Source: Datisca glomerata
Taxonomy: Eukaryota > Streptophyta > Magnoliopsida > Cucurbitales > Datiscaceae
DNA: 64,000 bases
NCBI GenBank assembly: GCA_003255025.1
Contig: QANY01008582.1
Coordinates: 62,001 to 126,000, forward strand
Direction of reading: 5' to 3'
Below the pieces are notes generated by a model. The model did not search any database and was not told the DNA's origin. It saw nothing but the letters and a program-made list of their open reading frames with translations. Positions within the stretch are counted from its first letter, which is position 1. Each line of letters opens with the position of its first letter. A program made the translations under genes and the position numbers. This document shows positions 19,601 through 30,857 of this stretch, in pieces.

Positions 19601-20684
19601 GTAGTCAAAAAATTAGTACAAAAGATTTTAAAGACAACAAAGTTTATCGTTTACATCCTACCTCAAGAGGGCCATCAGGGCTTTATGCACAATACCACGA
19701 TCCAAAAATTCCTCTAAAAAATCAAGGGCATAGATCATTTTTCTCATCCTTTAAGGAACACGCAACAAGAAGCACATTTTATGGCTATCATTATCCGATT
19801 CGAGAATTTGTACAAAAATGTCAACTATTTTCCCAATATTTTCTAATGAAACCTTGCAGAAAAAGGGAAGTCCTCGAAGAGCTTGTACACTAATATGGAC
19901 AATCAGATAAAAGCAGGGAAAATATAAGCTTCTATAGAAAGATTAAGAGTGGACAATGATGTGAACCACCAATGAAAACAATCAGACACAATATTCCACA
20001 GGAACCAGAAATTAAAATCTTCCAGCTTTGAACCACCAATGAAAACAAACAAGAAAACAGAGATTAACAAAATGAAGACAACATAAATTACTTGCTTTAT
20101 TTATAACATGTCATCTCAACAAAATAAACTATATTTAAAAGCTCATCACAAGATTTTTAAAGCATAACATAGAATTAGGACAGACAAGCTGGAATTGGGA
20201 GGAGTTCACGCTGGTAAACGAAAACCACAAAGCTTAGAAAGAGAGATTAGAAAGAGAGTTGAGATAAAGAGCTTCTAGAGAGAGCCATCAACGGGACAGA
20301 TTTTGGCAAAGCTGAGAGAGGTAGCTACATAAGAGAGCTCAGAGAAAGAGCTACGAGAGAGAATTTATAATAGAGATTTGAAACAGGGAGCTGCAAGAGA
20401 GGCATGCAAGAAAGAATTGAGATAGAGCTTCACCTCGCGAAGAGAAAGCTCTGTGAGCTTCGTCGCAGAGAGAGCTCTCTATGAGCTTCGTCGCCGAGAG
20501 AGGGAGGGTTGAAGAGAGAGGCCTGTGAGAGATTGATTTTTGTTTAATTTCTTTTAGTTTAATTAGGCGGGTTTGAGACTTTCATTCCCCGCCCTTTGTC
20601 CCTGCATAGAAAATGCACTTTTCATCGTGTTTTAGTGTAAAACGCGATCCTTGAGCGCTATTAAAACACCTAATTCTTGTAGTG
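16640..20684. mobile_element. CACTA-like element, right end clear, left end not found
   Basis: The right end is ...AATTCTTGTAGTG at 20684, the complement of the CACTACAAGAA terminus of plant CACTA elements, preceded by subterminal palindromic motifs (GAGCGCTATTAAAAC). At the left, 16640-16910 is full of related subterminal repeats (ATAGCGTTT, AACGCTATCA). Two more CACTA-type ends point the same way at 18177 (TTGTTGTAGTG) and 18912 (TTATTGTAGTG), so this may be several elements. No transposase is seen. 20170-20560 is a GAGA-rich stretch like a 5' leader. Confidence 0.55.
17206..17500 (-). pseudogene. Unidentified proline-rich coding fragment inside the CACTA-like element
   Basis: On the minus strand two overlapping frames are open and rich in Pro and charged residues. 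One reads HHQGKPALPLPHQGKPLSGP, the other SSYLPKSQGALTANDTTILE followed by SPRKTRATTSSPRKTTKW. The doubled GKP/PRKT unit comes from a short internal DNA repeat. Composition differs from the surrounding AT-rich DNA, so a captured gene piece is possible. I do not recognise the source and it may be chance. Confidence 0.25.
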
Positions 20685-20709
20685 GATAACTGGGAAGATG
20701 ATTATTGAT

Positions 20710-22548
20710 TGTAGATACCATATTTTATTCGGTCTAATACATGAAATATATATACTTTGTATTTTGGCTCATATAATAATCCAACACTATATGTATAATT
20801 TGAAAACTAATCCAATACTAAAATAAGAAAAGTGGTCCAATGACTAAAAAGTAAAAATTGAAAAAAAGGACTAAAAAATAAATATTGAAAAAAATACTAA
20901 AAGTAAAAAAGGCAAACACTAATTTTGCCTATAAATAGGGATGCGGTCTTCACTTAAGGGGGGTCTCTTTGGAGTAAAAAGAGGGAAGCCATTTTTTAGA
21001 GTGAGAATGAGATGGGTTGGAGTGAGAAAGAGATGTGATTTTAGAAAGAGGAAGATGTTCTACACTTCTATTATCTTCATCTTCTTCCATTCTTTTTCTC
21101 AAGGTAGCTTAATTGTTTAGTACATTTGCTCATAATATATTTTGTTCATCTCTCTTCTTCATATGAATGTAGTTGATATCTTTTGTATTTTTTTATACAT
21201 AAGTGGATTGTTCATTCTTTATCATTTCTCCTCATTTAAATCTTAACATTTTAATTTCATGCTTTGATGATTTCTTTACAAGTTGGATATTGAGATGTCT
21301 TTGTCATCAACTCAATTAATGAGGATGATGATAAAGCTTTTGAGGGGTGAAAAAATTAACCAAATGTGAATCAACCCTTTTACTGGGTTGAAATTGTACA
21401 TTTGATGCAAAGATACCCTAGGATAATTTCTCACACATAACAATGCATAAAATAGAGAGTAAAACCTCTATACAAGATTATCCAAATATCTAAGTTGTGA
21501 AATTTTCAATTTTCCTACAAGTCTTTTCTTTTTAAAATATTTTGTTCATCATTTTGTGCATTTGTTTGAACTAATTATCATCCCCTTTGCTATTTGATTA
21601 GCAATGATTAATGAGGGAAGGAAAGAAAAATGATAATTAATAGACTAAGTAGTAAAAAAAATAGACATATTTATGTTAAAAAAATATATTGTTTATTTTT
21701 CATCATTTTTTTTTCAATTTATTTATTTAATAATAATAATAATATTATTATTATATTATAATATATTATATTATATAAAAAATGAAAAAAAAGGGTTCCT
21801 CTGTTGTAGCAAGAGCTGCAATGCAGCTCTTACTTTATATATATATATATATTAATTTTTTTCTTTCATTTATTACATAATATGGTTTTTACTTTATTCT
21901 TGCGTTATTGTTTTTTATGCATGTTTTATATAATCTCAATATTTTATTGTAATTATTAACATTTATTTCCTTTACATGTTTATTTATTTAGCATTCTTGC
22001 ATCGTCATGCTTATAATGCGATTCTTGCATTATTTCCTTATTATTATAATTAATGTTCATGTATGTGTGGATTATAATTTTAATAATTAGATTTAGATTT
22101 TGTTTCTTCCATTATTTATCTTTCACTAAACAAAGCCGACGATGGACTTTGAGATTTTTGGAATACCAAATTTCTCGAACTACTGAGGTGAGGAGTTATT
22201 CTTGGGATATCGAGAATAATTCTAATAATGCTTTGATTTAAAAAGATATACGAATACAAAAAAATAATTTTTCAATGGTCTTTGAACCACCCATTAAAAT
22301 AAAAAAAATTGGATAGCATTTGATTAAATTTAGTAACCATTTTATAATGGGTGTTGTGGGGTGGTAATACATTCCCCACACACAAAAAACTCCCGAACCA
22401 ACTTTGAGTTTTCGTAGACAAAAAATTTTCATCTTAAAATTGGGTGACCAATCACACCCTAAAATGATTGGTGGCGATTCCAAATTTCTTTTTCCTTCAA
22501 AAAAATGAATTTTTTAATCGTCGCTCCACATCGCACGCACGTTGCGAC
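20710..22548 (+). repeat. LTR-like tract with TATA box and leader, possibly Tat/Athila type
   Basis: Begins TGTAGATACC at 20710 and has a promoter-like CCTATAAATAGGG at about 20928-20940. Near its end come AACTCCCGAACCAACTTT, a GACCAATCACACC stretch and GATTGGTGGCGATTCC, a run of motifs I associate with the LTR ends and leader of plant gypsy elements. 22480-22548 matches the left edge of the window. No second LTR or ORF accompanies it. It holds an (AAT)n tract near 21727-21775 and (TA)n at 21835-21852. Confidence 0.4.
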
Positions 22549-22549
22549 A

Positions 22550-25500
22550 CTGATCAAATGATCAATGCTGCAGTAATGGTGTCTGTTCTACGGAAGAGCT
22601 AGGGTATTGAATTTGGAGATCAAAGCTTTGGATATGAATGCCTAACTATTCAAATTTGGTTGTGTAGAAAGGAGATGGAGACAGTAGATGGTAAATGACC
22701 ATTGGGCTTTAATAACAACCTTCTCATTCTTATGATATATGAGTCAGAGACACAGCCCTTAGAGATTTGCTTTGGTTCTTGCCCAATTTGGGTGAGAATT
22801 CAAGATTTGTCACCTGATTGGAACATTGGGCCAGACGCATCCCAGATAGGTTTGGTTCTTAGGGTTGATGAGTATACCTTCAAAGGTTCCCTTCTAGACC
22901 AGTACGAGTCATAGTCATCTAGCTCTAGTGTTGATGTGTATACTTTAAAAGTTGGCATCCCAGATAGGTTTGATTATAGGTGTTGATGAGTATACCTTAA
23001 AAGGTGCCCTTGCTAGATCTATATGAGTCAAAGTCATCTTTGATATTAATATTCATTTGAAACCCGAAATATGGGTAAGGAGGAAATTGAAATGTCCTAT
23101 CTGGATTGAGCTTAAGTATGAATGACTTCCTATTTTTTTGTTTTCACTGAGGGAATATATGCCATGATACGAGATTCTATACCAAATATGGAACATGGGA
23201 TGAATATAAGTTTGGAGGGTGGCTTAAGACTAAAGCAAACCTGAGAACACCCAACTTTGTCAAGGACTTTATGATCTGAGGCGGTAATAAAAAAAATTTA
23301 AATGAGGAGAGATTTGGAAGTTCTGGAGAGGTAGGAGTTGTGATGACACATAAGCAGCGAGTGCAATTGGAGGTTGATAGTCATGGTACTTAGGAGCTTG
23401 GTCATCAATCAATTATTGAGGATGATTGCCGTATTGGGGAATTGAAAGTTGATGCTTTAATAGAGAAATTCAATTTTTCTACTACCAGTTCTCGGACTAA
23501 GAGAAAACGCAATAAGAATGGTGGAAAAGGAGGTCAGGGCAGTAGATATAGAGGGGTAAAGAATCAATCTGGTAGCAAAAAGACTGAGAATTGATGAGGA
23601 TGGATGGTTAAAGTCAGTGAGTCTTCAAGATATTTTGGTTAGAGCTTTCTTTTGAGGAGGAAAGGATTGTTGAGAAGGTTTCTAATGAATTTGGTGAATG
23701 AAATGTTGAGGGTGTGATGTCTTTCCCTGAAAAGCCATCAGATGATCGATGAAGCTCTTAGCTTGAAGTTGTTAAGGACTAGGGAGTGCCTTGATAATTC
23801 AAGCATTGAAGGCGACTTTAAAGCTTCGTAATCCTCATATTATTTTCATGTTAGAAGCTAAACAAAAAGAAATAAAGCTGAAGGTTTTATAAGGAGATGG
23901 AGGTATGATATGTGGCATGTAGTTGATCCAGTAGGCTATCTGAAGGAATATTGGTATGTTGGAATAACTCAACCTGTGTGAACTCTTTCACTAACACGGC
24001 TAATATAATCGACAGGACTATTTCTAAAATTAGGAGACTGACTTTTATTATGGGCATAGAGATGACAGAACAAGGTGGATCCAATTTTAAGAATCGGGAA
24101 GAAGCAATAAGGGAGATAACGTACATTGGTTAACTCTGGGGGATTTAATGACATGCTTTGTGCTAATGAGAAGAAAGGATGAAGATGTTTAAGCGCTTTG
24201 AGTTTAGAGCTTTTGTTGGCAGTTGTGGCTTTTTTAGAGGTCCAATATAGTGGTTATTGGTTAACCTAAAGAAATGGCAGAGCTAGAACGAATTTTATAC
24301 AGGAGAGACTTGATAGAGCCTTTATAAATAAAGCTTTCTTGGATAGATACCTAATCTTTAGGTCTATCCCTCCAAACATTGACTCAGACTACAACATATC
24401 GATTGTCTCTCTAATTAAGGAAAGTCAAAGAAGAACAAGGCGCTCGTTTAAGTATGAAATGAAACGGCAGTTGGAGGAAGACTATATAGATACCGTCATG
24501 AAGGGATGGAATTCTACTCAAGCTGGAAGAGGGGTGGAAAACCTAATAAAGAAGTTAAATAGCTGTAAAGCAGAATTAAAACAGTGGAGCTTTAACCTAA
24601 GAGGGAATCCCAAAAGAATTAAAACTATGAAATTTGTTATCATGTTGTCCATGAGGAGAAGATGGGGGGATATTGGTATTGAGGCTTCAATTGCATTCTT
24701 ATTCATGATAGCTTCAGGAAGTCTCTATGGAGGATTAACATTCTTATTCATAAAAGATCAAGTTGTTCCTTTGGAAAGCAGTACACAACTTTCTATTTGA
24801 AAGACAAGTTTTAACCAGAAGAAGGGTTATCCGGAATCCAATCTGCCCTATTTGTGAATGGCGAGGAGTCTATCTTACATACATTGGTCACCTGTAAATG
24901 GAGTAGGTTAACATGGTGTAGCTCATCTTTACTCCTTAGAGCTAACCAAGTATCTGAACCAGAATTTAGTCTATGGGCTCAAAACTGAATTGCAGAGTTG
25001 TCCAGTCATCCAGATAGAGGGAGTGATTGTGTTGCTCTATTCTGTAACTTAGTCAATTTAGAAAACCAGGAATAAATATGTTTTTGACAACAAGAGGGTG
25101 GATCCTGTGATGACATCTTCTGTAACATTAAAAGCCTGCTTTGAGTTTATGTAGTTAATAATAGGTTTTCACATATTTTCCCATAAAGGTTACAGGCTCA
25201 GGATGATTTGGCAGGTGACTTTTTTATGCCACGAGAGGTCGGCTATGTCAAAATAAATTGTGATGCTTCCTATGATGCTGTAAAAGGAAGTTATGGAATT
25301 GGAGACATAGTTTGAATCTCTGATTGAGATGATCGCTAATTACTGTTAAATCAATTCTTGGTTTTTCTGTTGAGTACGGAGAGTTGATTTTTCTTGAGGA
25401 AGCTCTGAATATTGCAGGTAGAGGAGGCCAGACTAATGTAGTGATCAAATCTGATGCACAGATGGTGTTCAACTGGTTGCTAGGCTCTATCTGTACAGAT

Positions 25501-25771
25501 TTGAGAGTTAACATTGTTTTGAAGGTTAGGAAGAAATTGTCTCAAGCTTGCAATCGTGAAATCTCTTGGATAGTAGGAAGCTTAATTCCACTACTGATAC
25601 TATAGCTCATTTTGGCCTAGATCAGAGTATAGATGGAGGTAATAGCTTTATTTGTTTGCTCTTTTTGTTGGCTTAGTTTTGAAGGAAAAAATTACTGTTA
25701 GAGGGAGGAGAAGACCCCCTTTAAACTTATATTCCTTTTGCTAATTAATGGAATCTTGTTTGACAAAAAAA
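22550..25771 (+). mobile_element. Decayed L1-type LINE retrotransposon
   Basis: Plus strand. ORF1-like region 22690-23280 has the plant DUF4283 pattern (FGSCPIWVRIQDLSPDW). The endonuclease start is at about 23790-23870 (NPHIIFMLEAKQKE), and a later ORF2 piece at 24150-24620 contains ERLDRAFINKAFLDRY. The RT core is missing. A zinc-binding/RT tail is near 24830-25000 and an RNase H-like end near 25240-25560 (KINCDASYDAVKGSYGIG, FLEEALNIAGRGGQTNVVIK). It ends in a 7-A tail at 25771 after GGAATCTTGTTTGAC. Many stops. Confidence 0.75.
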
Positions 25772-25857
25772 GCACTAACAAGCTATTTAAATTAGGAATA
25801 CTTTAGTGTGTTGTACAACTGCCTTGAATCTACTGTTTAAAATTTAAAAAGACAATC

Positions 25858-26199
25858 TGTACGGGTCAGATTTTCTCTCATAATTAATGAGCTACCAGCG
25901 TGGTAAAAGAAAGAAGGAAAGCATAAAAGGGTGAGGTCGTGGAGGAGACGAAGTCAACAGAAGCAACATGTCACTATTAAAGGTGGTGCCCGTTACCCTT
26001 CACTCCATGATTTCATAAAAAAATGGTTAAAATATTATATGTAAATGATAATTAAATAAGAGAAGCGGTCATGAAGGGCAAGGCCTATAAAAAGCCTCCA
26101 TATGTATACGATAACCCCAACCTTTATCATCTCTAATTAAACTATAAGTTCATTCTCTCAATTTCTATCTTTCATCTCTCATAATTTTTATTCTTTACA
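25858..26199 (+). repeat. 5' LTR of the gypsy element
   Basis: Begins TGTACGGG, ends TTCTTTACA, with a TATA box (CCTATAAAAA) at about 26084-26093. It aligns along its length to the split 3' LTR. A clear primer-binding site does not follow. Confidence 0.7.
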
Positions 26200-26260
26200 G
26201 ATTGATACTTTCATTGAGAGTTGAAAGACACTTGAAAATTCATTCAACAAAGTTTCAAGG

Positions 26261-27003
26261 ATGCCGAGAACCAGATCTAGTGTGGCTCGTGACAATCAAA
26301 GTGGAAATAATTCCGAACAAAGAAACCACAATGTTCCGATGATTCTTGAAACCATACGCAAAAGAATTACTGAATTAGAAACTCGCAATGCTGAAACCCT
26401 AAATACAACTCTCCATGCGTTGCAAGATCAAGTTGTCACCTTACAGTGCGAAGTTCAGCAGGCAAGACACGAAATAAGCCAATCACATTGTGAAGAAACA
26501 AGCAAAGCACGAGACGCGATGCCAAGAAAAACACTGGGAAGAATCGAGAAAACAGAGTGGAACATAACGATGAAATCGAGGCGCAATAAACAAACAATGA
26601 AAATGCATAGGACAGTCCAGGAAGTTAAAGATGGAATAACTGAACATGAGATTGAAAAGATGCTTGACAGAAAGATGGCAAAAGCTAAAATGTTGGGCAC
26701 CACCACCATTGCAGATCTCGAATCTCTCACCAAGACACCTTTGACTCAGGAAATCCTGTCAAGAGGGAAATGACATACACTTTGCTCACCATCCTAGTTA
26801 ATCAAATTTTGTGGGCCGTAAAGGATGAACCATGGTTGAAGAGGCCGCCGCCAATGAGAAAAGAGCCAGTCGATAGGGATAAAAATAAATTATGCTCTTC
26901 CCACAAGAGTAATGGGCATATGACAAAATATTGCTTCCAACTGAAGGATTACATCGAAGAACTCATCAACAAGGGGCACCTCCGCCAGTACGTTGCCAAA
27001 TGA
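26261..27003 (+). pseudogene. Gypsy gag remnant
   Basis: Opens MPRTRSSVARDNQSGNN with a following predicted coiled coil (ITELETRNAETLNTTLHALQ) typical of Tat/Ogre gag, then loses the capsid core. The C-terminal part is recognisable at 26870-27000: CSSHKSNGHMTKYCFQLKDY and IEELINKGHLRQYV, the zinc-knuckle-like end of Tat/Athila gag. The piece in between, and the frame, are broken. Confidence 0.7.
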
Positions 27004-27149
27004 GACAACAAACCGGCAGAAAGAAAGAATTGAGGAAAGCCATAGAACCGTTGCAGATAGTGGATACTTTAATAGCACTAACAGAACAAGAAGGCACAAT
27101 CACAAAATAAAGGGAGTAGTATTGTAAAAAGATAGCAACATCGGATGGA

Positions 27150-27560
27150 GAAAGAGAAAATCCTTTAGAAGAACCTTTAATTACCTTCAATGGCAAGGAG
27201 GACATGCACATTCTAGAAAGTCACAATGACGCTCTGGTAATATCCGTTCAATTTGGAAACTACTTATTGAGAATAATGTTGGTAGATAATGGAAGCGCTC
27301 TAAATGTTCTCTACTGAACCACCATGGACAAAATGGAAATTGAAGCGGCAAAGTTACAGAATCCGAGGCAACCACTAGCAGGGTTTAACGGAGAAGTAAC
27401 CTACTATAAGGGAATATTTTACCTCCCCATGTTGGTTAAGCCTTTGAATCACTTGACGTAGTTTACAGTCATTGACCCGCCTTCTCCATACAATTCAATA
27501 CTAGGAAAGGCTTGCATCCACAAGATGAAAGTACCCAGTTCCGGGCGGGAAAAATATGAT
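27150..27560 (+). pseudogene. Gypsy aspartic protease remnant, first copy
   Basis: TFNGKEDMHILESHNDALVI then LLRIMLVDNGSALNVLY: the usual active-site DxGSS is present as DNGSA. It ends ...[19 protein letters not shown] stop follows VLY. Confidence 0.7.
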
Positions 27561-28029
27561 TAAGGGAGACCAAGAAACGACACAATGTTGCATGGTAACC
27601 GCACTCAATGCTACCAAAAAGCGATTGGGAAAAGGCCAGGAAGTAAAAAAAATAATAGCAATTAAAGACATCAGATCAATTCTTTGAAGATGAGGCTCTG
27701 AGATACAAAGCGGCACAAGAATTGGTCGAAGTAAAATTGATTTAAGGAACAAAGATAATCAGGATAGGAGCCATGCTATCAACAGAAGAACGGTAGAAAC
27801 TTATTGATTTCTTGAAAAGAAATGAAGATATGTTCACAGAAACCCTGGCGGATATGCCAGAAATTGATGAAGAAGCAATATTCCACCGATTAAACATAGA
27901 CCCGAAGGTCAAACCCGTGAAGAAAAAAAGGAGGGTCTTTGCTGCGAAAAGGAAGAAGAAGGCACAAACACAAAAGAAAGGAAGTAGTATTGTAAAAAGA
28001 TAACAACATCGGATGGAGAAAGAGAAAAT

Positions 28030-28400
28030 CCTTCAGAAGAACCTTTAATTACCTTTAACAACAAGGGGGACATGCACATTCCAAAAAGTCACAATGACGC
28101 TCTGGTAATATCCGTTCAAGTTGAAAATTGCTTATTGAGAAGAGTGTTGGTAGGTAACGGAAGCGCTCCAAACGTCTTCTACTGAACCACCATGGACAAA
28201 ATGGAAATTGAAGTGACAAAGTTACAGAATCTGGGGAAACCACTGGTAGGGGTACTTTACCTCCCCGTGCTGGCTAAGCCTTTCAATCACTTTACATAGT
28301 TTGCAGTCATTAACGCGCCTTCTCCGTACAATTCAATACTAGGAAGGGCTTGGATCCACAAGATGAAAGCAGTTCCATCGACATATCATTAGACCCTGAA
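28030..28400 (+). pseudogene. Gypsy aspartic protease remnant, second copy
   Basis: HNDALVISV and RRVLVGNGSAPNVFY: the catalytic Asp is replaced (GNGSA), so this copy is inactive by sequence. Confidence 0.7.
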
Positions 28401-28572
28401 GTACTCAACGCCTGACAGAATAGATATGATTAAGGGAGACCAAGAAAAGACAATATGTTGCACGGTAACAATGCTACCAGAAAAGCGACTTGAAAAAGGC
28501 CAGAAAGTAAAAAAACAATAGCAACTAAAGACACCAGATCAATTCTCTGAAGATGAGGCTCCTAGATATGAA

Positions 28573-30095
28573 GTGGCAGAAGAATTGGTGGAAGTAAAAT
28601 TGATTCAAGGAACAACAATAACCAGGATAGGAGCCATGCTGTCAACAGAAGAGCAGCAGAAACTTAATGATTTCTTGAAAAGAAATGAAGATATGTTCAC
28701 AGAAACTCTAACGAATATGTCAGGAATTGATGAAGAAGTAATATTCCATCGATTAAACATAGACCCGAAGGTCAAACCCGTGAAGCAAAAAAGGATGGTC
28801 TTTGCTACTAAAAGAAAGAAGACAATCAAGGAAGAAGTCGACTAACTAACCAAAGCGGGATTCATCAAGGAGGTAATGAATCTGGAATGACTGTCCAACG
28901 TAGTGCTAGTGAAGAAGAATTATGGAAAGTGGAGAGTCTGTGTAGACTTCACTGACCTGGACAAGGCTTGCCCCAAATATGACTATCCACTCCCAACAAT
29001 TGATCAGATGATTGATGCAACGACGGGGCATGACTTGTTGAGTTTTATGAGTGTATCTTCAGGATACAATCAAGTGAAGATGCATCCACTGAATCAGTAG
29101 AAGACCTCCTTCATAACCGATCAAGGTACTTATTGTCATAAAGTAATGCCTTTCGGATTAAAAAATGCAGGGGCAACATACCAGCGGCTGGTGAACCACA
29201 TATTCAAAAATCAAATTTGGTGAACAATGGAGGTATATGTGGATGCATGTTGGTCAAGTATGTTGACCAACAAGACCATGTAAAGCACCTCGAAGAAGCT
29301 TTCTCAAAGTTCAGGAAATTTAACATGAAGTTCAACCCAGAAAAATGTACCTTTGAGGTCAGAGCAAGGAATTTCCTCATACATATGGTTTCTCAAAGGG
29401 GAATAGAAATAATCATGATCAAGTTAAAGCAATCATAGAGATGAAGACTCTGACTTCATTGAAAGACTTGTAGAGTCGCACGGGAAAGTTAGCAGTTGTT
29501 GGAAGGTTCCTTGCAAAGTCAACCGATAAGTGTAAACAATTCTTCACCAATATTAGAAAAAATTCAACTCAAAGATGGAATGAAACTGTGAAGCGGCCTT
29601 TAAATCCGTTAAGGAATACTTAGCCTCACTGACAGTCCTGTCAAAGTCAGAACTAGGAGACCAATTGTATATGTATTTTCAATTTTTGAGGTAATCGTTA
29701 GTGCAGCGCTAATAAGAGAAGATGGGAATTCATAGAAACCTGTCTATTTCATCAGTAAAATCTTGGCGGACGCAAAAATTAGATACAAAAAGTTGAAAAA
29801 ATAATTTTGGCATTGGTGGTTGCGTCATGCAAGTTGAAGCCATATTTTCAAGCTTGGCCATAGTAGTACCAACAGAATACTCGATCCGAAGCATCCTACA
29901 CTCACCATACTTGATGGGAAGACTATGGAAATGGGAAGTCAAGCTCGGGCAGAATGAAATAAGTTATGTCCCAAGAACCGCCGTGAAATCTCAAGTACCC
30001 GGAGATCTCATCGTGGAATTCTTCATCATGGAATTCATAGCGGGGCAAAATGATAACGTTAGAGGAGTTGATCCGTTCACAAATGAATGGGAGCT
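28573..30095 (+). pseudogene. Gypsy reverse transcriptase/RNase H remnant
   Basis: RT motifs in order: VLVKKNYGKWRVCVDFTDLD, KACPKYDYPLPTIDQMIDAT, HDLLSFMSVSSGYNQVKMHP, then (after a stop) [18 protein letters not shown]. At 29231 the YVDD motif reads YVD then shifts frame by loss of two bases. Later blocks: HVKHLEEAFSKFRKFNMKFN, PEKCTFEVRARNFL. RNase H-like text extends to about 30085 with many stops and then ends abruptly at an inserted LTR. No integrase follows. Confidence 0.8.
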
Positions 30096-30857
30096 TGTTA
30101 CGATTTTTTCATAGTGCAAGTGTACACTATCATCGTCAAGTAATAAATTTCAATAAAAAATAGAGAATCGTCCACAGGATTGATTGATCATTAATATTGA
30201 AATTAACTATACCTTAATTCTAATTGAGAATGACAAAAAAAATGGGAGTTTTAATTAAACTAAAATTCTAATTAAACTAAAATGATAAAGATTTGATAAA
30301 GATAAATAATTCAAGATAAATAATTCAAATTTGAATAGATAAAAGATCTAGGGATTCTGATTTCACCAAACCAAATATGCTCAACATTCTAAAACTCAAT
30401 CAATCAATGTTTATCAAATTACTGACAACGAATTTTTCTAAAGTAATTATCAATCTTTCTCAAGTATCGATAACAATGAATCAAAAATACTAATCTCACA
30501 TCTCTTTCATGATTAAATAAATTAAAACTTATTAAGCACAAGAAATTATAATTGCTACACTAGATCCATAATTATCTTTAACTTATGAAATTCTAATGGT
30601 GTTATAAACAAAGAGCAAATTTAATCATCACTTCTCAATCTCAGAATTAAATCTAAAATCATGCAATAGTTGGTCAGACGATCACAAGCATTAAGAACAG
30701 ATTATAACACTCAATAATACTGAAAAACATTGATTGAATTAAAAATGAAAATTTATGAATAATCATGGTTTGACTACGTTGTAGCCCTAGATAAGAAATT
30801 TAGAACATACTAGAATAGGAAAATATCCTAATAATATTCATGAATATAAAGGAAAAA

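Larger units (their letters stand above)
27091..28826 (+). repeat. 868-bp tandem duplication in gypsy pol
   Basis: Copies at 27091-27958 and 27959-28826 start AAGGCACAA-CACAAAA-AAAG and end in (G/A)AAAGGAAGAAG. Each has an aspartic protease region and the first RT residues (FLKRNEDMFTETL, IDEE-IFHRLNIDPKVKPV). Copy 2 lacks about 27 bp present in copy 1 near 27380, and copy 1 lacks a stretch present in copy 2 near 28375, so they have diverged since duplication. Confidence 0.85.

Noticed and set aside
22053..22241. Small plus-strand open frame before the LINE
   Set aside because: It lies in the LTR-like tract, has no motif and depends on AT-rich codons.
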